A stretch of 64,000 nt of DNA from Gonatopus flavifemur (GCA_018340375.1 JAFFJZ010000003.1:11222001-11286000), one strand, 5' to 3'. Shown: positions 1-12,803, counted from the first letter of the stretch. A program made the numbers and translations. Notes: generated from the sequence alone by a model not told the origin.

Positions 1-3000
1 TAAGTCATTCGAACTGGTTCATTGATTTTTTGTTTTTTTGCACATATGTGCGATGATAGTTGAAATTTTGAAGAATATCATTCTATTTGGTTTTCAATCC
101 ATAACTCATTCGTACCGACGTTGTATTTGCTCTTACACAATTGAGGAATTATAACGAAACCTCTCTGGCGTGGTTATGATATCTCATAACTACTTCAAAT
201 CGATTTTACAATTCAAAATTAATATAAGTTATCCCAATGATTCATATCATCCCGTGACTCGAAGTTTTCCACTTTTTGTTTTGTTTTATTTGGACTCGTA
301 ATATACGAGACATACTATTCTTAATTAGAATAGTTTGATTACCCCTCGTCATTGTACGAAGTGAAAACAAAATGAGAAAAAACCTTGTCGAAACCCGTTG
401 AAAATTGACATCAAAGGGTCTCGTCATGTTAATCAGATTCAGAGAAAGTTTGACTAATTTGAAGATCGCGTGACTGACGGCTAAATTATTCTGGTACTGG
501 CTCATGGATGACGTTCGTACGTTTATTAATTACCGTCATCCATTGAGTATGACAGAACGAATACTTATTCCAAGTACGTTTGTTCATTCTTATTCATCAT
601 TAATTTTGTCGTCATATTTTGCGAGAGGGTAACAATATCCGATCATCCATCTTCTTCGTTTGGAAACTTGCACATTTTTTTTAGGTCGAATAGATAGATT
701 TCCTATCTGAATTTGAGAATTTTTTTCAAGAGTAGTTTGCTACCTGGGATGGTTCTTTGAATCTTTTGAAATGGAAGTCTGTTATTCGAGCGAATATCTG
801 ATCCCATTTCTCCCAACCATGTTCAACTTATGTGAAAACAAAATATACCACATGGAAAATCATGAAAATTCGTTCACAAGATATGTACAAATTTATTCAT
901 ACTCGAGCAAAGTAGGATACAGATCTCATTCGGCAAACGCTACTAGATACAATCGAATACAGCTCACGACATTATAATAGGGAATCATTTATTTTCGGAT
1001 TAAATTTCCATTCTATGGGCAAATAAATTATCCAATTTACCGAGGTCTCGTCATACGTTATCCACGAGCGAGTGAGCCCATTGTTGATTGTATCGACGAT
1101 TCTATTCAGAATAATCATTTGGTACCTCGAGTGTAGGTATTTCATATCCATTAACATTCTATTCTAGAATTGGTTCCGCTCGTTTAAGAGCAACCGGTTA
1201 ATCTATGTAAATGAACCACGCGTTCGCGTATAGTTATTCGAACATACATCGTGGATTGCATCGACGTACGAATAATCGTAGTACAGATTGATCTAGGGCT
1301 ACTTTTGATCTGTATACATACGCATATATATGTATGTCACATATTGTACAGGGTCTGCTAACGGATGATACAAAAGCGTTCCACGATGGTGGATACCTAA
1401 TACGTATACTATATATGCGAGAGTAACGTATGACGGGGGATTAGAATGTAAATTAGTTCTCTCGAGCTCACCGAGTGTCACAATGCAGCCTAATCTCGTT
1501 ATGTTTACGAAATATGATGCGAACGGAGGGGAACTTGTCCATCACTTTTGGTGATAGGAGGCGGCACTGATGCCACACAGCTATGTGTAACGTAGGGGAG
1601 CGATAATCTCTCGACGTGTATATGGAGAGAATCTAGAAAAGATGTCATTATGCTATATAAGTGCCTGCGGAACTCGGTCTGTCTCTTTTCCCTTTGTCGT
1701 TGTCCAAAGGGGTACAAAGGATTCAGCAGTTTCATGAATCGTGACACGAAGCTTCCCAAAACAGAATATTAATGGCTCGTTGTCATGCGCACGGGTAACC
1801 ATATGAATCGAAGGCGTATATCCTGAAACGCTTTACCCGGAACATCACCGTCATACGATTGTGTGTTCAGAATTCTTGGATATGAATATCAATCGGATGA
1901 CGCGACAACTTTGACTGACGAGAGAGAATATCGAATTTCTCTTACCAACCGTATATGCATGCTTTCTACTTGTTAAATTGCTTTCTTCTTTTGTACCTCA
2001 AAAACTTTCCCAAGGAGAGCATAAAGCGCATTCAAAGTAATGCTTTTTGAGAACCAAAAATCAAATTCGTGCTTCCTGAACACGAATTCAAACTTTCAAA
2101 GCCACCTAACCACGCTAACATGAAATGTGACGAATTTGAGAAGCAAAATTGGAAAATTTATATTCATATACATGTAGATACAATGTTCATCTTCAATCAA
2201 AAACGAAGTCAACAAATTTACCGTATATACATATGGATTCATTAATCCTCCTATACGCACGTGTTATAACAAAAAACGGGAGAAACAAAAAGACCACGCG
2301 CAGGGGAATGAAGCGAGAGTAAATTAATTTCGCTAATTAAAATTGATGATGACATTCGAGGAATGAGTGATACGTGTGTATACGTTTGTGCAAAAATTCA
2401 TTGATAAATCAATCCCACGGAGTTCGGAATTATTATCTCGTTTCTAGATCGTTTTATCATTTATCAAATATAATTGAATCATCGTTCAATGTCTCCATTG
2501 CGATGAATAATCTGAATAAATTTAATTAATCAAAATTGATTCGTGAATCGACAGTTCAAATAATTCTGTATTTTTCCTTCTTTTGTCTTTCAGACGTATT
2601 TGAGCGTCTTGAATTTAAATAAACCTGGAGGAAAATTTCATGCTATCAATTATTTCAACCACTGAGGAATTCAGATTCGATGATTAAAATGCTCACTATA
2701 TGATTGTTAAGAAGTACAAGAATTCGGCTGGAAAATTCAAAAGGGGGTTGAAGTGCCCCTGATTATTCATCTCCTATAAGCCCAATACTACCAAGAGATT
2801 ATTTGGTACAGAGCATCAATTACGATTTTCATGGAGACCAATATAACAATTGCTCGCTCTCGCCAACTGGTTGTCAAACCTTGGGAAAACAAAATTTTAT
2901 AATTATATATAACTTATATATGATTTATATTGAATTATATATAAATTGTATAGAATTTTGAATGCATGAAATGACTCAGCATCCAACCAAACCGGATATC

Positions 3001-3990
3001 ATCAATCCTTGGCCTTCTAGAGATTAAATGAAGTAACCGGGCATTGGCTATAGTTACGCTCAACTAGCTTTGATCGCTAGTTTTGGCTCAAACTTGACTC
3101 ACTCTTTTGCAGGATTGGCTGACCCTGACAAGCAAATCTGATTGAATACTTTCGAATTGTCCTCAACTAGCACATGGTACAACATCCAATGAGATTTAAC
3201 AAGTTTCAATAGTAGTTTGCTTCAATTTTGGCAGGGTATAATTTCTCGGGAATCAATCCTTCTGATGTTACAGTATTGCTGATGTTTCCACTCTGATCAT
3301 GGATAGTTTAATTACCATGTGTTTGATTTATAGTTACACATTAAGTTGATACGATTCGAGCTCTAAGTTGGAATTATTTGTAAAATCATGGAATGGGCTA
3401 ATCATGCAATGATTTCCTGATCAAATACAAAAGTATATTCATCAGCATACATTCTACAGCTGTTTCTTCAATGTCATATCAGGGACAAGAATTCAATTAA
3501 CAAAAAATCAATCGTTCATTTCTTCAAGACAAATATGTATATATAAAATTCAAAATATGATAAGGAATCACCAGAATAATAATTGATTCCATGGTCATTT
3601 TGCATTCATGTACAACAGCATTTGAATTTCCTGAATGATACGTGAACAAGTCAAGTGACATTCATTCGTTTAACAGCTGGAAAACAGTTGATACACATTC
3701 GATTCATATGAAACTTCCACTAATTTCATCTTTTGAGTCTCATCCTGGACAAGCATATGACAAATACTTTCCAACAACAATTCATTTTAAGGGATGCAAT
3801 ATCAGCCCTAAATTTTCGAGAAATGCAAAATATTCATATTATTGAAATTTCAATGGTTCACTAAAATTGAATCTGGACTGAGAATGAAACGCCACAGTGT
3901 AGCAGTGTAGTGTTATGAAAACCGTAATGTATCATGATAGCAAAATTGAGGCTATTCTTAGATTCTCTGCTGTAGGAGAAGAGCTCGAGA
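1..3990. other. AT-rich noncoding stretch
   Basis: No frame here has convincing coding character; the open frames are 60-84 codons and low in structure. A slightly GC-richer patch lies at about 1500-1760. An AT-palindromic run built from TTATAT and ATATAA words lies at 2899-2955, and related words recur near 5700-5735 and 11340-11400, so it may be an old repeat. A small perfect 7-bp stem (AACTAGC/GCTAGTT) lies at about 3062-3082. I see nothing else that I can name. Confidence 0.6.
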
Positions 3991-4000
3991 TAACCGCGAA

Positions 4001-4108
4001 TTTGTAACGCTTGCACCAGCAAAAAATCAAAGATTTGCAAGTGTCTCATCAAATATATGGTGAGGCACCTGCAATTCTCCAGTGTTTTGCTGGTACAAGT
4101 GATATAAA
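4001..4108. ncRNA. Pre-miRNA-like 108-nt hairpin
   Basis: The sequence folds on itself without a single bulge. Position 4001 pairs with 4108 and so on inward to 4050 with 4059, leaving an 8-nt loop at 4051-4058. By hand I count about 42 of 50 opposed positions paired, including about five G-T wobbles. The only sizeable internal loop is 4028-4030 opposite 4079-4081. Key paired blocks are ACCAGCAAAA (4015-4024) with TTTTGCTGGT (4085-4094), and 4035-4050 with 4059-4074. Length, small loop and symmetric mismatches are what animal microRNA precursors show. I do not recognise either arm as a known family. A short palindromic transposon remnant would give the same pattern, and the strand is undetermined. 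Confidence 0.4.
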
Positions 4109-4288
4109 CCATAATAAAAAATGATCTAGGCACTCAAGAGTTTTAGAAGGGAAGACCAAGTTCACTATTCACTACGAAAATTTGTTATTGATGTTTTTTA
4201 AATTATATTATACATGAAATATTATTAAAAGTACTCCGATGTAACAAGAGCACAGTATTTTCACATTTTACATATACATGCGTTCCTG

Positions 4289-4304
4289 AAAAAAAAAAAA
4301 AAAA
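4289..4304 (+). repeat. poly(A) run
   Basis: Sixteen consecutive A residues. There is no AATAAA just upstream and no retroposon body that I can recognise, so it is listed only as a homopolymer. Confidence 0.8.
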
Positions 4305-4339
4305 CTGGAACCAAAATCTCCCATGATAATCTATGTTCC

Positions 4340-4870
4340 ATCTTTAGCGTGCATTGTATTTCCGCCTTGGGAACACGGCGTGTTGTTTTTGAATGAGGTA
4401 TAAATGCCATTGCTGTTGAGGTGAGTTCACTGAAGAGGGATTTGCGCTCTCTGTGCCATTGTGCTGTTTATCTTTCTCTTTAACGTGTGCATTATAGCAC
4501 CCGGAATAATGTCTCTGGGTGCACCTAGATGCCCACCGAGATTGCATTGCTCACAATGATGCTCCGCAACCGCTACCGCGGGTTGATCCTGTTTGGCTCG
4601 GCAAGGCTGCTGGTTCTATAAGAACAGACAGACATGGCCGACTGGCGTGTCAACCGTGCCGTTAATCCGCCGAGGCATACCTAATTCCTTCTGACGTGCT
4701 CCTTCGTTCGTTCTATATCGCTTTATCTCGTCTTTCTTGTTCTTCCTTCTCCTTATTTTCTTTCTTTTTTCTCCTCTCGTTGTTCATGTGAAAGCACATA
4801 TCGCGCGACCAAACGTCTCAAGGATGAAACGAGTTTTTGCGAAAATGCTCACGTCACTGCGCACCAACGT
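4340..4870. promoter_or_regulatory. CpG-containing GC-rich island
   Basis: The segment is clearly GC-richer than its surroundings and keeps many CpG dinucleotides (for example around 4560-4680). Both strands carry only short incoherent open frames. It includes a C/EBP-like word, ATTGCTCACAAT, near 4543-4554. Such patches in insect intergenic DNA are often conserved regulatory elements or promoters, but nothing here fixes a transcription start. The regulatory call is inference. Confidence 0.25.
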
Positions 4871-4879
4871 GTCACGTGA

Positions 4880-6450
4880 TCCTTCTTCTTTAGAAACTTG
4901 TTAGGTGAAAATGTTTGATTTTATACGATTCCTCGTTATTCGAGTATGAAGGAAAAAATGTTGATTCGCCGTGCTAGCGCTTTGAAGGATAAATCAAATG
5001 TGCGAGAGAACAAATCAACTGTACTGAAGCTCGCATCATTTTTTATCTATCCGACGGAAAAAATGATGCGATGAATCGGGAAATTGAAATCGAGAATTTG
5101 ATGGACTGACACATTTTTCGAGTCCATAAAATCTACAAAATGAGGTGTCGGAGGTAATGTTCGGATCCAAACGTATGCACGCGTGGGCCGGTTCAATTGA
5201 CAGAATAATTCTTGTGCGCGTCGAAATCATTGGGAATTGAATTGATTTTCACGTAGTTCCAGGAAAATGTTCAAGGTTATCGATATAACGCGTACACGCG
5301 GATGGGTTCTCTTTGCGGTTTCCATTTGAATGGGAATTTGAATCAACCTCGAAACATTGTATGTGCTATTCCCTTTTGTTGTCATTTTCAGAATGTTTTC
5401 TTGTATCAAATTAATGATTCATATTCGTTCTTCTGAAACGAGGGCAGTTTTGGTGCCATTCTTATGAATATTTTATTCAGTTGTTTAGTTCTCACTACCA
5501 AGTGGGATATTATATTTTTAAATAAAGATTCATTCAGAATATGAAAGAACCCCCTCTTCATTCACAGTTTCAATTCCTCACAGTTGACAGCCTTCAAAGC
5601 GATTTGAAACTTCAAATATTCTATCTGGAATTATTTCTTTGAATCTTTGTCATGACAAGATCGAATCTAAAAGCACTTCCTGAGTGGAAAATTTTGAAAA
5701 TTATATACAATTTATATAGAATTATAGGTAATCATATATTTTTTTTCGAAATTTTTCCATCATGTGCACAATTTTTATATATTCAAGGTGTGGTCTCGTT
5801 CAAATTCAAGAAGCTAGTAGCACTTCCGTGAGGCAACAACAGTCACGTTTCAACCACATTGACTTTTACATTTCTTTCCCACGGACATCATTTGGAATCA
5901 AATGATGATCTACGATAAGATTTTGAGAATATGTAATGGAAGAATATTTCATCTCATGATTCTTCAAAGTTTCAGGTGTGTTATATATGTAATAATTATT
6001 ACAAGAATTCTCTGGAAACTGACTGAGACAATTTTGCTGTACCAGCAGGAATTTGTTTTTTGTCCAAAATTCAATTTATAAACTTCCCTGATACAGACTT
6101 TGCGCATAATGCTCTGAAACAGTTGAAATAACTTTAATAATCAATAACTCCATTGAATTGGTTTATACGAATTTGTCATCAAGTCATCAGAACAGAACGC
6201 TAATAGAAAACATATGTGCATTCAAAATTGTCCCCCTTGGTAGAGAAGTTGAAAGATTCATTTCATTATTCCAATATAAGAATCTATGTTACTTTTCCTT
6301 CCTCCAAATTTTTATCCCCCTAAAATCTCACGTTCGAAATACTAAATCACTGTTTGATATTTCACCTCCCTATCAAGTCCAGGGGGAAGGTTCATAAACA
6401 TCCAATTCACTCATGCATGGATAAGGCAAGACCCGGTTGATGGAGAATAA
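4880..6450. other. AT-rich noncoding stretch
   Basis: No coding signal. The 79-codon frame at 6158-6397 is low-complexity and has no start context or splice support. A TTATAT-rich run near 5700-5735 resembles the one at 2899-2955. Confidence 0.55.
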
Positions 6451-6900
6451 AAATCCTGTTCTTGATCTGTACAACACAGTGTCTATGGGTGTCCATCGAC
6501 TATGTCTTACCATAGAGCGCCGAGCGAGCGTCGTTGTATGGGCACGACGTTGACGGACGGCTCTCTTACGCACGGTTGACGGGAAACACAAATTGTGGGC
6601 GCAGCTGCGCCGATAGTAATCAAGAAACACGGTAGGTAGCAGAGTAGAGTGGCCGGATAATAATTCCTCTCTTCCTCTCTGTCTACCCCTCTTCTGCCGT
6701 GGATATACAATACACACGTACTCGTGTGTGCATGCATGAATACTCGTGTGCGCGCACACACTATGGCAGGGTATACCCGAGCAAAGAGGAGAACGTAGCA
6801 GGACACGGAGCTGGTGGCACTTCGTGGGGAAATGATGTTGATCAGGGTCGATACCTGTCATCCGTTGACCCGATCTCCACCGTTAGCCTTGATGCTTCTA
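6450..6900. promoter_or_regulatory. CpG-containing GC-rich island
   Basis: A GC-rich block with many CpGs, purine-pyrimidine alternation (GTGTGCGCGCACAC near 6747-6760) and overlapping open frames on both strands, the longest 162 codons. Simultaneous openness of several frames is a base-composition effect. The translations are rich in His, Arg, Thr and Cys without domain character. Candidate regulatory sequence only. Confidence 0.25.
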
Positions 6901-8415
6901 AACCCCCGGTATGCTTTGATCCTGTCAGATTCTTTGATGTTTTACTGCAGGTACCTGCTATAATAAAATTCGTCACTTTTTTCCTTCCCATCGGAATAAT
7001 ATTCCTATACCGTGCAAATATTTTTTGAGAAGCAAAAAAAGTATGGTTATTTAAAAATGTCATGATACCTAAGGTCTTCAATTTCTCTTTCTCGCGTGTA
7101 ACTCGAAGAGGTTACGTAAGCGGGATTAGCCGAGGTTACATTACACAGCTACCAATATGTTGCACGCCAAACGTAAGCTCCTTTACCCGTGTAATACCGT
7201 TCCAACATACTGCGAACACACATCAGTGTTTAGTGTCATGATTACATCTCCTCAACGTTTACCGCCTCAGGTGTGCGAATTGTGTGCCAACTTGCGAAGG
7301 TATATGATTATATCAAATTAGTCTCCCTCGATTGTTGGATGTTATCTCGAAACGTTGATTACCGGAAATTCGCACACATATTTTAGTCAACGACGACAAC
7401 GACGGCACTTGAAGATTAGTGGTACGAGATCATTGTCATGTTTCAATTGAAAGGTGGCATTGAATCCATGAATTATTTTATAAATTATTTCTCTTCCTTT
7501 CAATTCCTTCGTATTCTTATTTCTGTGGTTGTATTTGGTAGTTATCTTCATCATTGTAAGGTATAATAGAGATCCGTCAGAAGGTAGATTAGGTAGTTGG
7601 AAGAGAAAAAACAGTTTCTTATTCTCATGGTAATTTTTCTTCATGAGGTGTGGTCGGATGTTTGTATTATACTCTTTCTAAAGTCTCGTACTGTCAGTGT
7701 ATTCCGGGAAGGAAGTTATAAGATTATGTAGAGATCGTTGTGACGTATGACCCTGCGTGATGGAACCATTCTAATGAAAACATCTGTTTTGAAATTTGTT
7801 TCGTGTACTGTAATACAATACATACAATATTTTTCTTCTTATTCTAGTCAGACCATTTGATTTATAAGATTTTGTACTCGGCTTTTTGTGTATATTATAT
7901 CCATGTTTTGGATAACACAGTAATATAGTGAATTCTCTTCGTGGGTCTTGAGTTATACTTAATGTTATTGACAAATGATGTTGTTTGTTTTCTATTGAAT
8001 TTTACAAATTTAGTCGAAATATCATTTCCGAACACTATGATTAGGAGTTCGAAGACTCTCCATGGACCTCAGTAGAAATCATTCTAATCATTTTCTAGGC
8101 TATTAAAAGACCTTGCCCGGGCTTGCGAATCCCTTCCAAGGTTCTAGTGAGGCTTCACGAAGCCTAGATAATAACTAGAAGGGATTTATAATAAGATAAT
8201 AGGGGAAAAATTCGTTTCGGCGAAAAGAAACACATTAATTCTTTGTATCAGAATTTTGAACCATCGAGCATTTCAAAGGTGATAGAGAATTGTGAACGTT
8301 AGCTGTTCCTCATTAATTGAGAAGACGTTCCTTCACTTTGTCCAAATACAAACGGAGAAAAAAATTGATCGGTCTAGAGGTTTTGATTTTCAAGTTATAC
8401 TTTGATTGGAAAAAG
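6900..8415. other. Noncoding stretch
   Basis: No convincing gene. The 60-110-codon frames do not resemble a family and no splice-framed exon stands out. The 8127-8188 hairpin is listed separately. Confidence 0.5.
8127..8188. other. Bulged stem-loop
   Basis: AATCCCTT, CTAGT and AGGCTT on the left pair in order with AAGCCT, ACTAG and AAGGGATT on the right around a CACG loop. The two 8-nt bulges are offset, one on each arm, so it is less microRNA-like than the hairpin at 4001-4108. Confidence 0.3.
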
Positions 8416-8418
8416 AAA

Positions 8419-8426
8419 TATAAAAG
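8419..8426 (+). promoter_or_regulatory. TATA-box-like TATAAAAG
   Basis: A good TATA match that precedes the 8576-8884 open frame by about 150 bp. No arthropod initiator (TCAGT) lies at the expected distance of about 30 bp, so the assignment is weak. Confidence 0.2.
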
Positions 8427-8575
8427 TGAATATCAGGTTCCATTGTTATCACGTGGGTCTGTTGAATGAAAAAAGCGTTTAGAATGAAATTTATGAGGCT
8501 TCTAACATCATATATTTTACGCGACGGGTTTAGATTGATGAGGATTGGGTTGAAAAAATCAAACCACCGTATTTG

Positions 8576-8884
8576 ATGAGGATTTCAACATTATTCTATG
8601 AACTTATGATCAAGAATATACTTCAAAAAATAATTAGAAACCTCTCATTGGGACATTCTACCTCACCCACACTGTATTCTTTCGATATTGCACTTTCTGG
8701 CTCTGCTGGTTTCTGGTGTGGCCGTACACACACTTCACTTCTTTTAAAGATATCAAAGTTCAGCCCGATTCAGGGGCTGAGTCAACAGGGGCAAATCAAC
8801 AGGGGCAAATCAACAGGAATATTCAAAAACATCATAGCTTCCGATGGACAGCACTTTGAGTCACATGTTTTCCTATTGTCTTGA
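8576..8884 (+). CDS. Weak candidate ORF followed by a poly(A) signal
   Basis: I do not recognise this 102-codon ATG frame. It is listed because three signals line up: a TATAAAAG at 8419-8426, the frame itself, and a doubled polyadenylation word AATAAATAAA that begins within two bases of the stop codon. Against it, a 35-codon upstream frame begins near 8467, and the product shows no signal peptide, membrane segment or known motif. Part of it (roughly residues 70-80) is encoded by the 14-bp tandem repeat at 8783-8817. Chance frames of this length are expected in a window of this composition, so a noncoding explanation is more likely. Confidence 0.15.
   Translation: MRISTLFYELMIKNILQKIIRNLSLGHSTSPTLYSFDIALSGSAGFWCGRTHTSLLLKISKFSPIQGLSQQGQINRGKSTGIFKNIIASDGQHFESHVFLLS
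8783..8817 (+). repeat. 14-bp tandem repeat, about 2.5 units
   Basis: The unit CAACAGGGGCAAAT is repeated head to tail with no divergence between copies, which suggests recent slippage. Confidence 0.75.
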
Positions 8885-8899
8885 ATAAATAAATGGTTT

Positions 8900-10410
8900 T
8901 TTTTTGTCTACAGAGTCGTAATTTTCAATGCATGCACGTGATATAATGAAAACATTCCTAAAAGTTTATATGAATGATTAAAATCCATTTTTTTATACGA
9001 TTCGAATTGACTCTTGGAATGACTCTGCTGCAATAATTCCAGTTTCTCTTTTGTTGTAGCTCTTTGCCACAGGCGAGCAAGTGAGCAGTTTGAGTCGAGT
9101 TCAAAACCCACACTTGTCCCAAAGAAATACCAAGGGAGATTTATCCTTGCATCACTGTGTTTTTTGTTACAAAAAATGAAAGGATTTTGCATTCTCTCAT
9201 TTGTTTTGTCATGTCATTCAAATATTCTCATTTCTTGTCATATCTCGGATGTTGATACGTTGCGTGACAGCACCGGATGCCACAATCACAGGGGAAATGA
9301 TTTTTCTCTCACGCAACCTGTTAAAGGTCTCCGGTTTCCTCAATTATGTTTGGAATTCATTCAATCCACATTTCGAGTTCAATAATCGAGTCATGTAGTT
9401 GATGACACTCATTCAAGTATTGAAAATATAAATATCGTTATGAGAATTGAAAAAAAAACAATTTTTTATATATGCATTCCCGAGAATTACGAATACTGAA
9501 AATACTTGTTTCTCGTGTATAAATATGAATGTGAAAGAAGTGAGGAATTATGAAAAAGTAAAGTCACTTTGCTCTACTTGACATTAATTATGAGAAATTA
9601 TATTGTTGCGGTAGATGATAGAGCTCAATTGATATATGGTTTTCAGTAATTGGATTCATTATGTAGCGTGATTGACTGAATAGCTAATTGAAAAGAAGGA
9701 CATCATTTATTAATTCTGAACTTTCTGTAATATCTCACATTCATTCCATTGAAATGAATCAAATTGTTTCTGTGAATAGAAGTTAGAAGAAATATCGTTA
9801 ATTAAGGTTCTGATCTTTTCAACTGTCCATTTGATATTATTAATTCTATATTGAGGAGCATCGCATTTGGTTGAACCAGAGAAGTTCATCTTTCAATTGC
9901 ATTGAAGATACTCGATAGATTCAGGTGAAATGTCATCGAACCAATGGAATATATTTCAGAATTATTGAATGGTAATCGAACCAAGTGAATATTTAATCGA
10001 ACCTTCTTTATCTTCGACAAGACTCTTCTTTGTATCGGATAAGTCTGTTCGTTTTAGATCATTCAGGACAAAATTAGGACTGATGTGAAACAAAAATCGC
10101 AATCAGTTGTCATTTCTCACCAGAACAGATTTGTTTCCTAGCATAAATAACTCTAGCCACCTCATAGTTAATGTCAAGGCTCTTTCTAGTGACTAGTTTC
10201 CCTGCTGGTACCTTGAAAGCTGCTAGACAACCGCTCTAATCATTTTTACTAGGGTTATGTTCGAAAATGAGTACTTTTTCACAACCCGTGGTGTATTTTA
10301 CTGATTTTAGCGACAAACGTGTAAGATGGTGACTACTAAACTTATCATTAGTCACGCTTATGGACGGTCAGTTGGTTATTCTCACGTTGTTTCATCACAC
10401 ATCTTGCAGC
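8900..10410. other. Noncoding stretch
   Basis: No supported gene. A frame from about 9176 begins with a short hydrophobic run that mimics a signal peptide. An equally long alternative frame overlaps it and there is no promoter or poly(A) support. Around 9870-10010 the word TCGAACC recurs several times without a clear period. Confidence 0.45.
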
Positions 10411-10415
10411 ACCCT

Positions 10416-10724
10416 CAAGGAGAAAAAGAATTTGCTTTCGCAGCAAATTGAGGTGTTGGATATAGAATAGCAAATCTTCTTGTTAATCTGACTAAAAATT
10501 TGCCACGGCAACCAATTGGATTGCTGAGAGAGTAATATGATTAACTGAAGTAGCAATTTTTTGCTGGACTAGCAACAGTTTTAGTATTATCTATGGGACA
10601 GTAAACATATTTTGCTGAGAACCAAACATCATTTGCTGCCACAACTAAAAAAATTGCTGTCATAGCAAAAGGTCCCCGGAAAAATCAGGTTTCGCTGTCA
10701 TAGCGAATTCTTTTTCGTTTGTGG
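10416..10724. mobile_element. MITE-like repeat, family E copy 1
   Basis: The ends are inverted repeats: AGAAAAAGAATTTGCTTTCGC on the left (from 10421) matches the reverse complement of the right end, ...GCTATGACAGCG preceded by ACGAAAAAGAATTC. The interior is crowded with GCTG...AGCAAA words and their complements (near 10471, 10552, 10566 and 10632). Another copy of the core lies at 51504-51710 and a fragment near 63545-63625. No coding capacity, so non-autonomous. The superfamily is unknown. Confidence 0.55.
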
Positions 10725-10729
10725 CTGGT

Positions 10730-11815
10730 TCATGACCACTCTAATGATTGAATATTATAGTTTAATTAAATAAGATCTGTATAATACTGTCGTTTCATTA
10801 TATAATAAGACGAAATGACGAGATTTTGGCTGGTATTCCGACTAAAATCTCAGAAAAAGTAACTTGATTAAAATCGTGCGGGATTGTTCGCTGCTGATTC
10901 TTTTGAGATTTCTTTATCCTCGAGTAAGAGTATCAATTTTCAGATTACAGTTGTTTTTCTTATGACTATGGTACTGATATATGGTATGATATTTTACAAA
11001 TATTGTACTTCAATTGCACAGCACTGCACATCTGCGAAGAAGCTAACTACAATTGTATTCTCTGAAGTGGCGAGAAGCATGATTCAAAAGTTTGAACCCT
11101 CATCTGTGATAGAATTTCGCAGTGAAAGGATATTGCACTCATCCAATATAGCAGCAAAAGAATTGTCACATTTATAGATATCCTGGTAAGAGCACTAATG
11201 CTAATAACATTATTAGTAAAAGTAATATTCCAACACAATGTGGCGCTACGTGGGTTGCTACATTGTTGGCATTGTTGATAAAATAAAGGGTGTGCGAACC
11301 TCGACTAGTCGAATCTTGTCTATAGAAAGCATGTTCAATTTCTATAGAATTCTATATAATTTTTGTAGAAAATTGATAAGAATTTTATACAAAACTTTTG
11401 ATAACAAGTCTCATAAATTTATAAGAGAATAAGAATCTTCAGGAACGTTAGTGAACTCTTGTTGAGAACTCTCGAAGAACATTCCTGAAGGCATGTGTTC
11501 TGTTGGGGTTGAAAGAAGACTTCTACTGGGAATTCAGGGACTAGGAAATTGAAATAATCTTTGGTAAATGTATAAGATAATAGAACTCTGATAAAATTAT
11601 GCTCACAAGTTTTAAAAACAGCTGTCCACTCCTCTCCATTCCTCCATCTCACGTATTTCAGATACAACACTTATTTTATAAAAATACTGAAAAGATTTGG
11701 CTCAACTATCATTCCATTCAATCATCCATCAAGATAAGCAACTAAATTCAAAGAAGAATCCATCTCATGATTCTCTAGAAACCTCTAGGAACCTGTTAAT
11801 TTCAGTACATCGGAT
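10730..11815. other. Noncoding stretch
   Basis: The 97-codon frame at 10884-11177 contains a hydrophobic segment (about residues 22-40) but would have to start with TTG and lacks splice or poly(A) support. A small stem, CTTCAGGAA/TTCCTGAAG, brackets 11436-11488. Short AT-palindromic words at 11340-11400 resemble those at 2899-2955. Confidence 0.45.
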
Positions 11816-11849
11816 TGAAAAAAAAAAAACGAGGAAAGAGAAAAAGGTT

Positions 11850-12150
11850 GCATGTCGGTCGAATGTGTAAGGGGATTGGGGCTTACGCCGGCGGCCTGTC
11901 AGCTGTTTTTCGAATTCTGTCAATTCCTGTCAGTTGCATCGAGCAGTTTAGCATAAAAATGCTGTTACGATGGCGAATGGACGAGGCTTTTCGAGGGCCA
12001 CGACCGACACGGCACAAACGTATCGTATATCAAAGCAGGCGGCCATACTCTCTGGGAAAAATAAGAAAGCTTAGGCTCTCTTATTTTACGTTTTCTTTAC
12101 CAACTCCTCTCGATCACCGTGGGCGGTATTCGATACACGATCTTCGAATT
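11850..12150. promoter_or_regulatory. CpG-containing GC-rich island
   Basis: A GC-rich patch with CpG-containing words. The 116-codon plus-strand frame that crosses it starts in an A-run and is basic and featureless. Candidate regulatory element by composition only. Confidence 0.22.
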
Positions 12151-12473
12151 CCATTACTTTGTTAATGAACAATTGTATTTTGGTATTTCATTGTATTTAG
12201 TCTTGAAATTGGACGAGGGACGAGGGAAAACATAAGGAGAATCGAATACCTTGTGTTAAATCTATATGTAATTATGATACTCCTGAGACAGTCGAAGCCC
12301 TATACCTTGTTTGTATATACTTAACTTAATGTGACATCCATCACGACAGACGATTACAGGAACATGTGATATAAATTTATCGTGATAAACAGGTTATAAA
12401 GCTTGATAGGTTTCTTGTGTATTTGAACTGCACACTCTTGTATTGCCGCTTCAACATGCTAGAATACTCATTC

Positions 12474-12488
12474 ATATATATATATATA
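12474..12488 (+). repeat. (AT)n microsatellite
   Basis: Fifteen bases of uninterrupted AT alternation. Confidence 0.8.
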
Positions 12489-12803
12489 ATACACGTTATT
12501 AAGAATGTTAACGTGTGCTCGTGACAGGCTGTCAGGAACTCCCTTATCCGGTTGAGCTCACGGCTGGCAGGCAGATATAAATATGCAATAGTGCTTGTCG
12601 TACGCAGCGCCTAATAATTGAATGTATAATAAAGAAGGCGTCGTTCGATGTCATGCTGACAGACTAGAAAAGTGCCAGTTGAGAGGGAGAGAGAGGGAGC
12701 GAAAAAGGGAAAAGAGAGATGGAATAAAGAGACGAGAAGAAAGTCCTTCCTTCTCTGATACTACATAGACAGACATTGACTGTCAATTTCATTCGGTTCT
12801 TCA

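Noticed and set aside
6373..6861. 162-codon minus-strand frame
   Set aside because: His/Arg/Thr/Cys-rich compositional frame over a CpG island, with several other frames open in the same place.
9176..9385. Frame with a signal-peptide-like start
   Set aside because: An overlapping frame is equally open, and there is no promoter, intron or poly(A) signal to support it.
10884..11177. 97-codon frame with a hydrophobic segment
   Set aside because: It requires a TTG start, which is not credible for an insect nuclear gene, and has no splice or poly(A) support.
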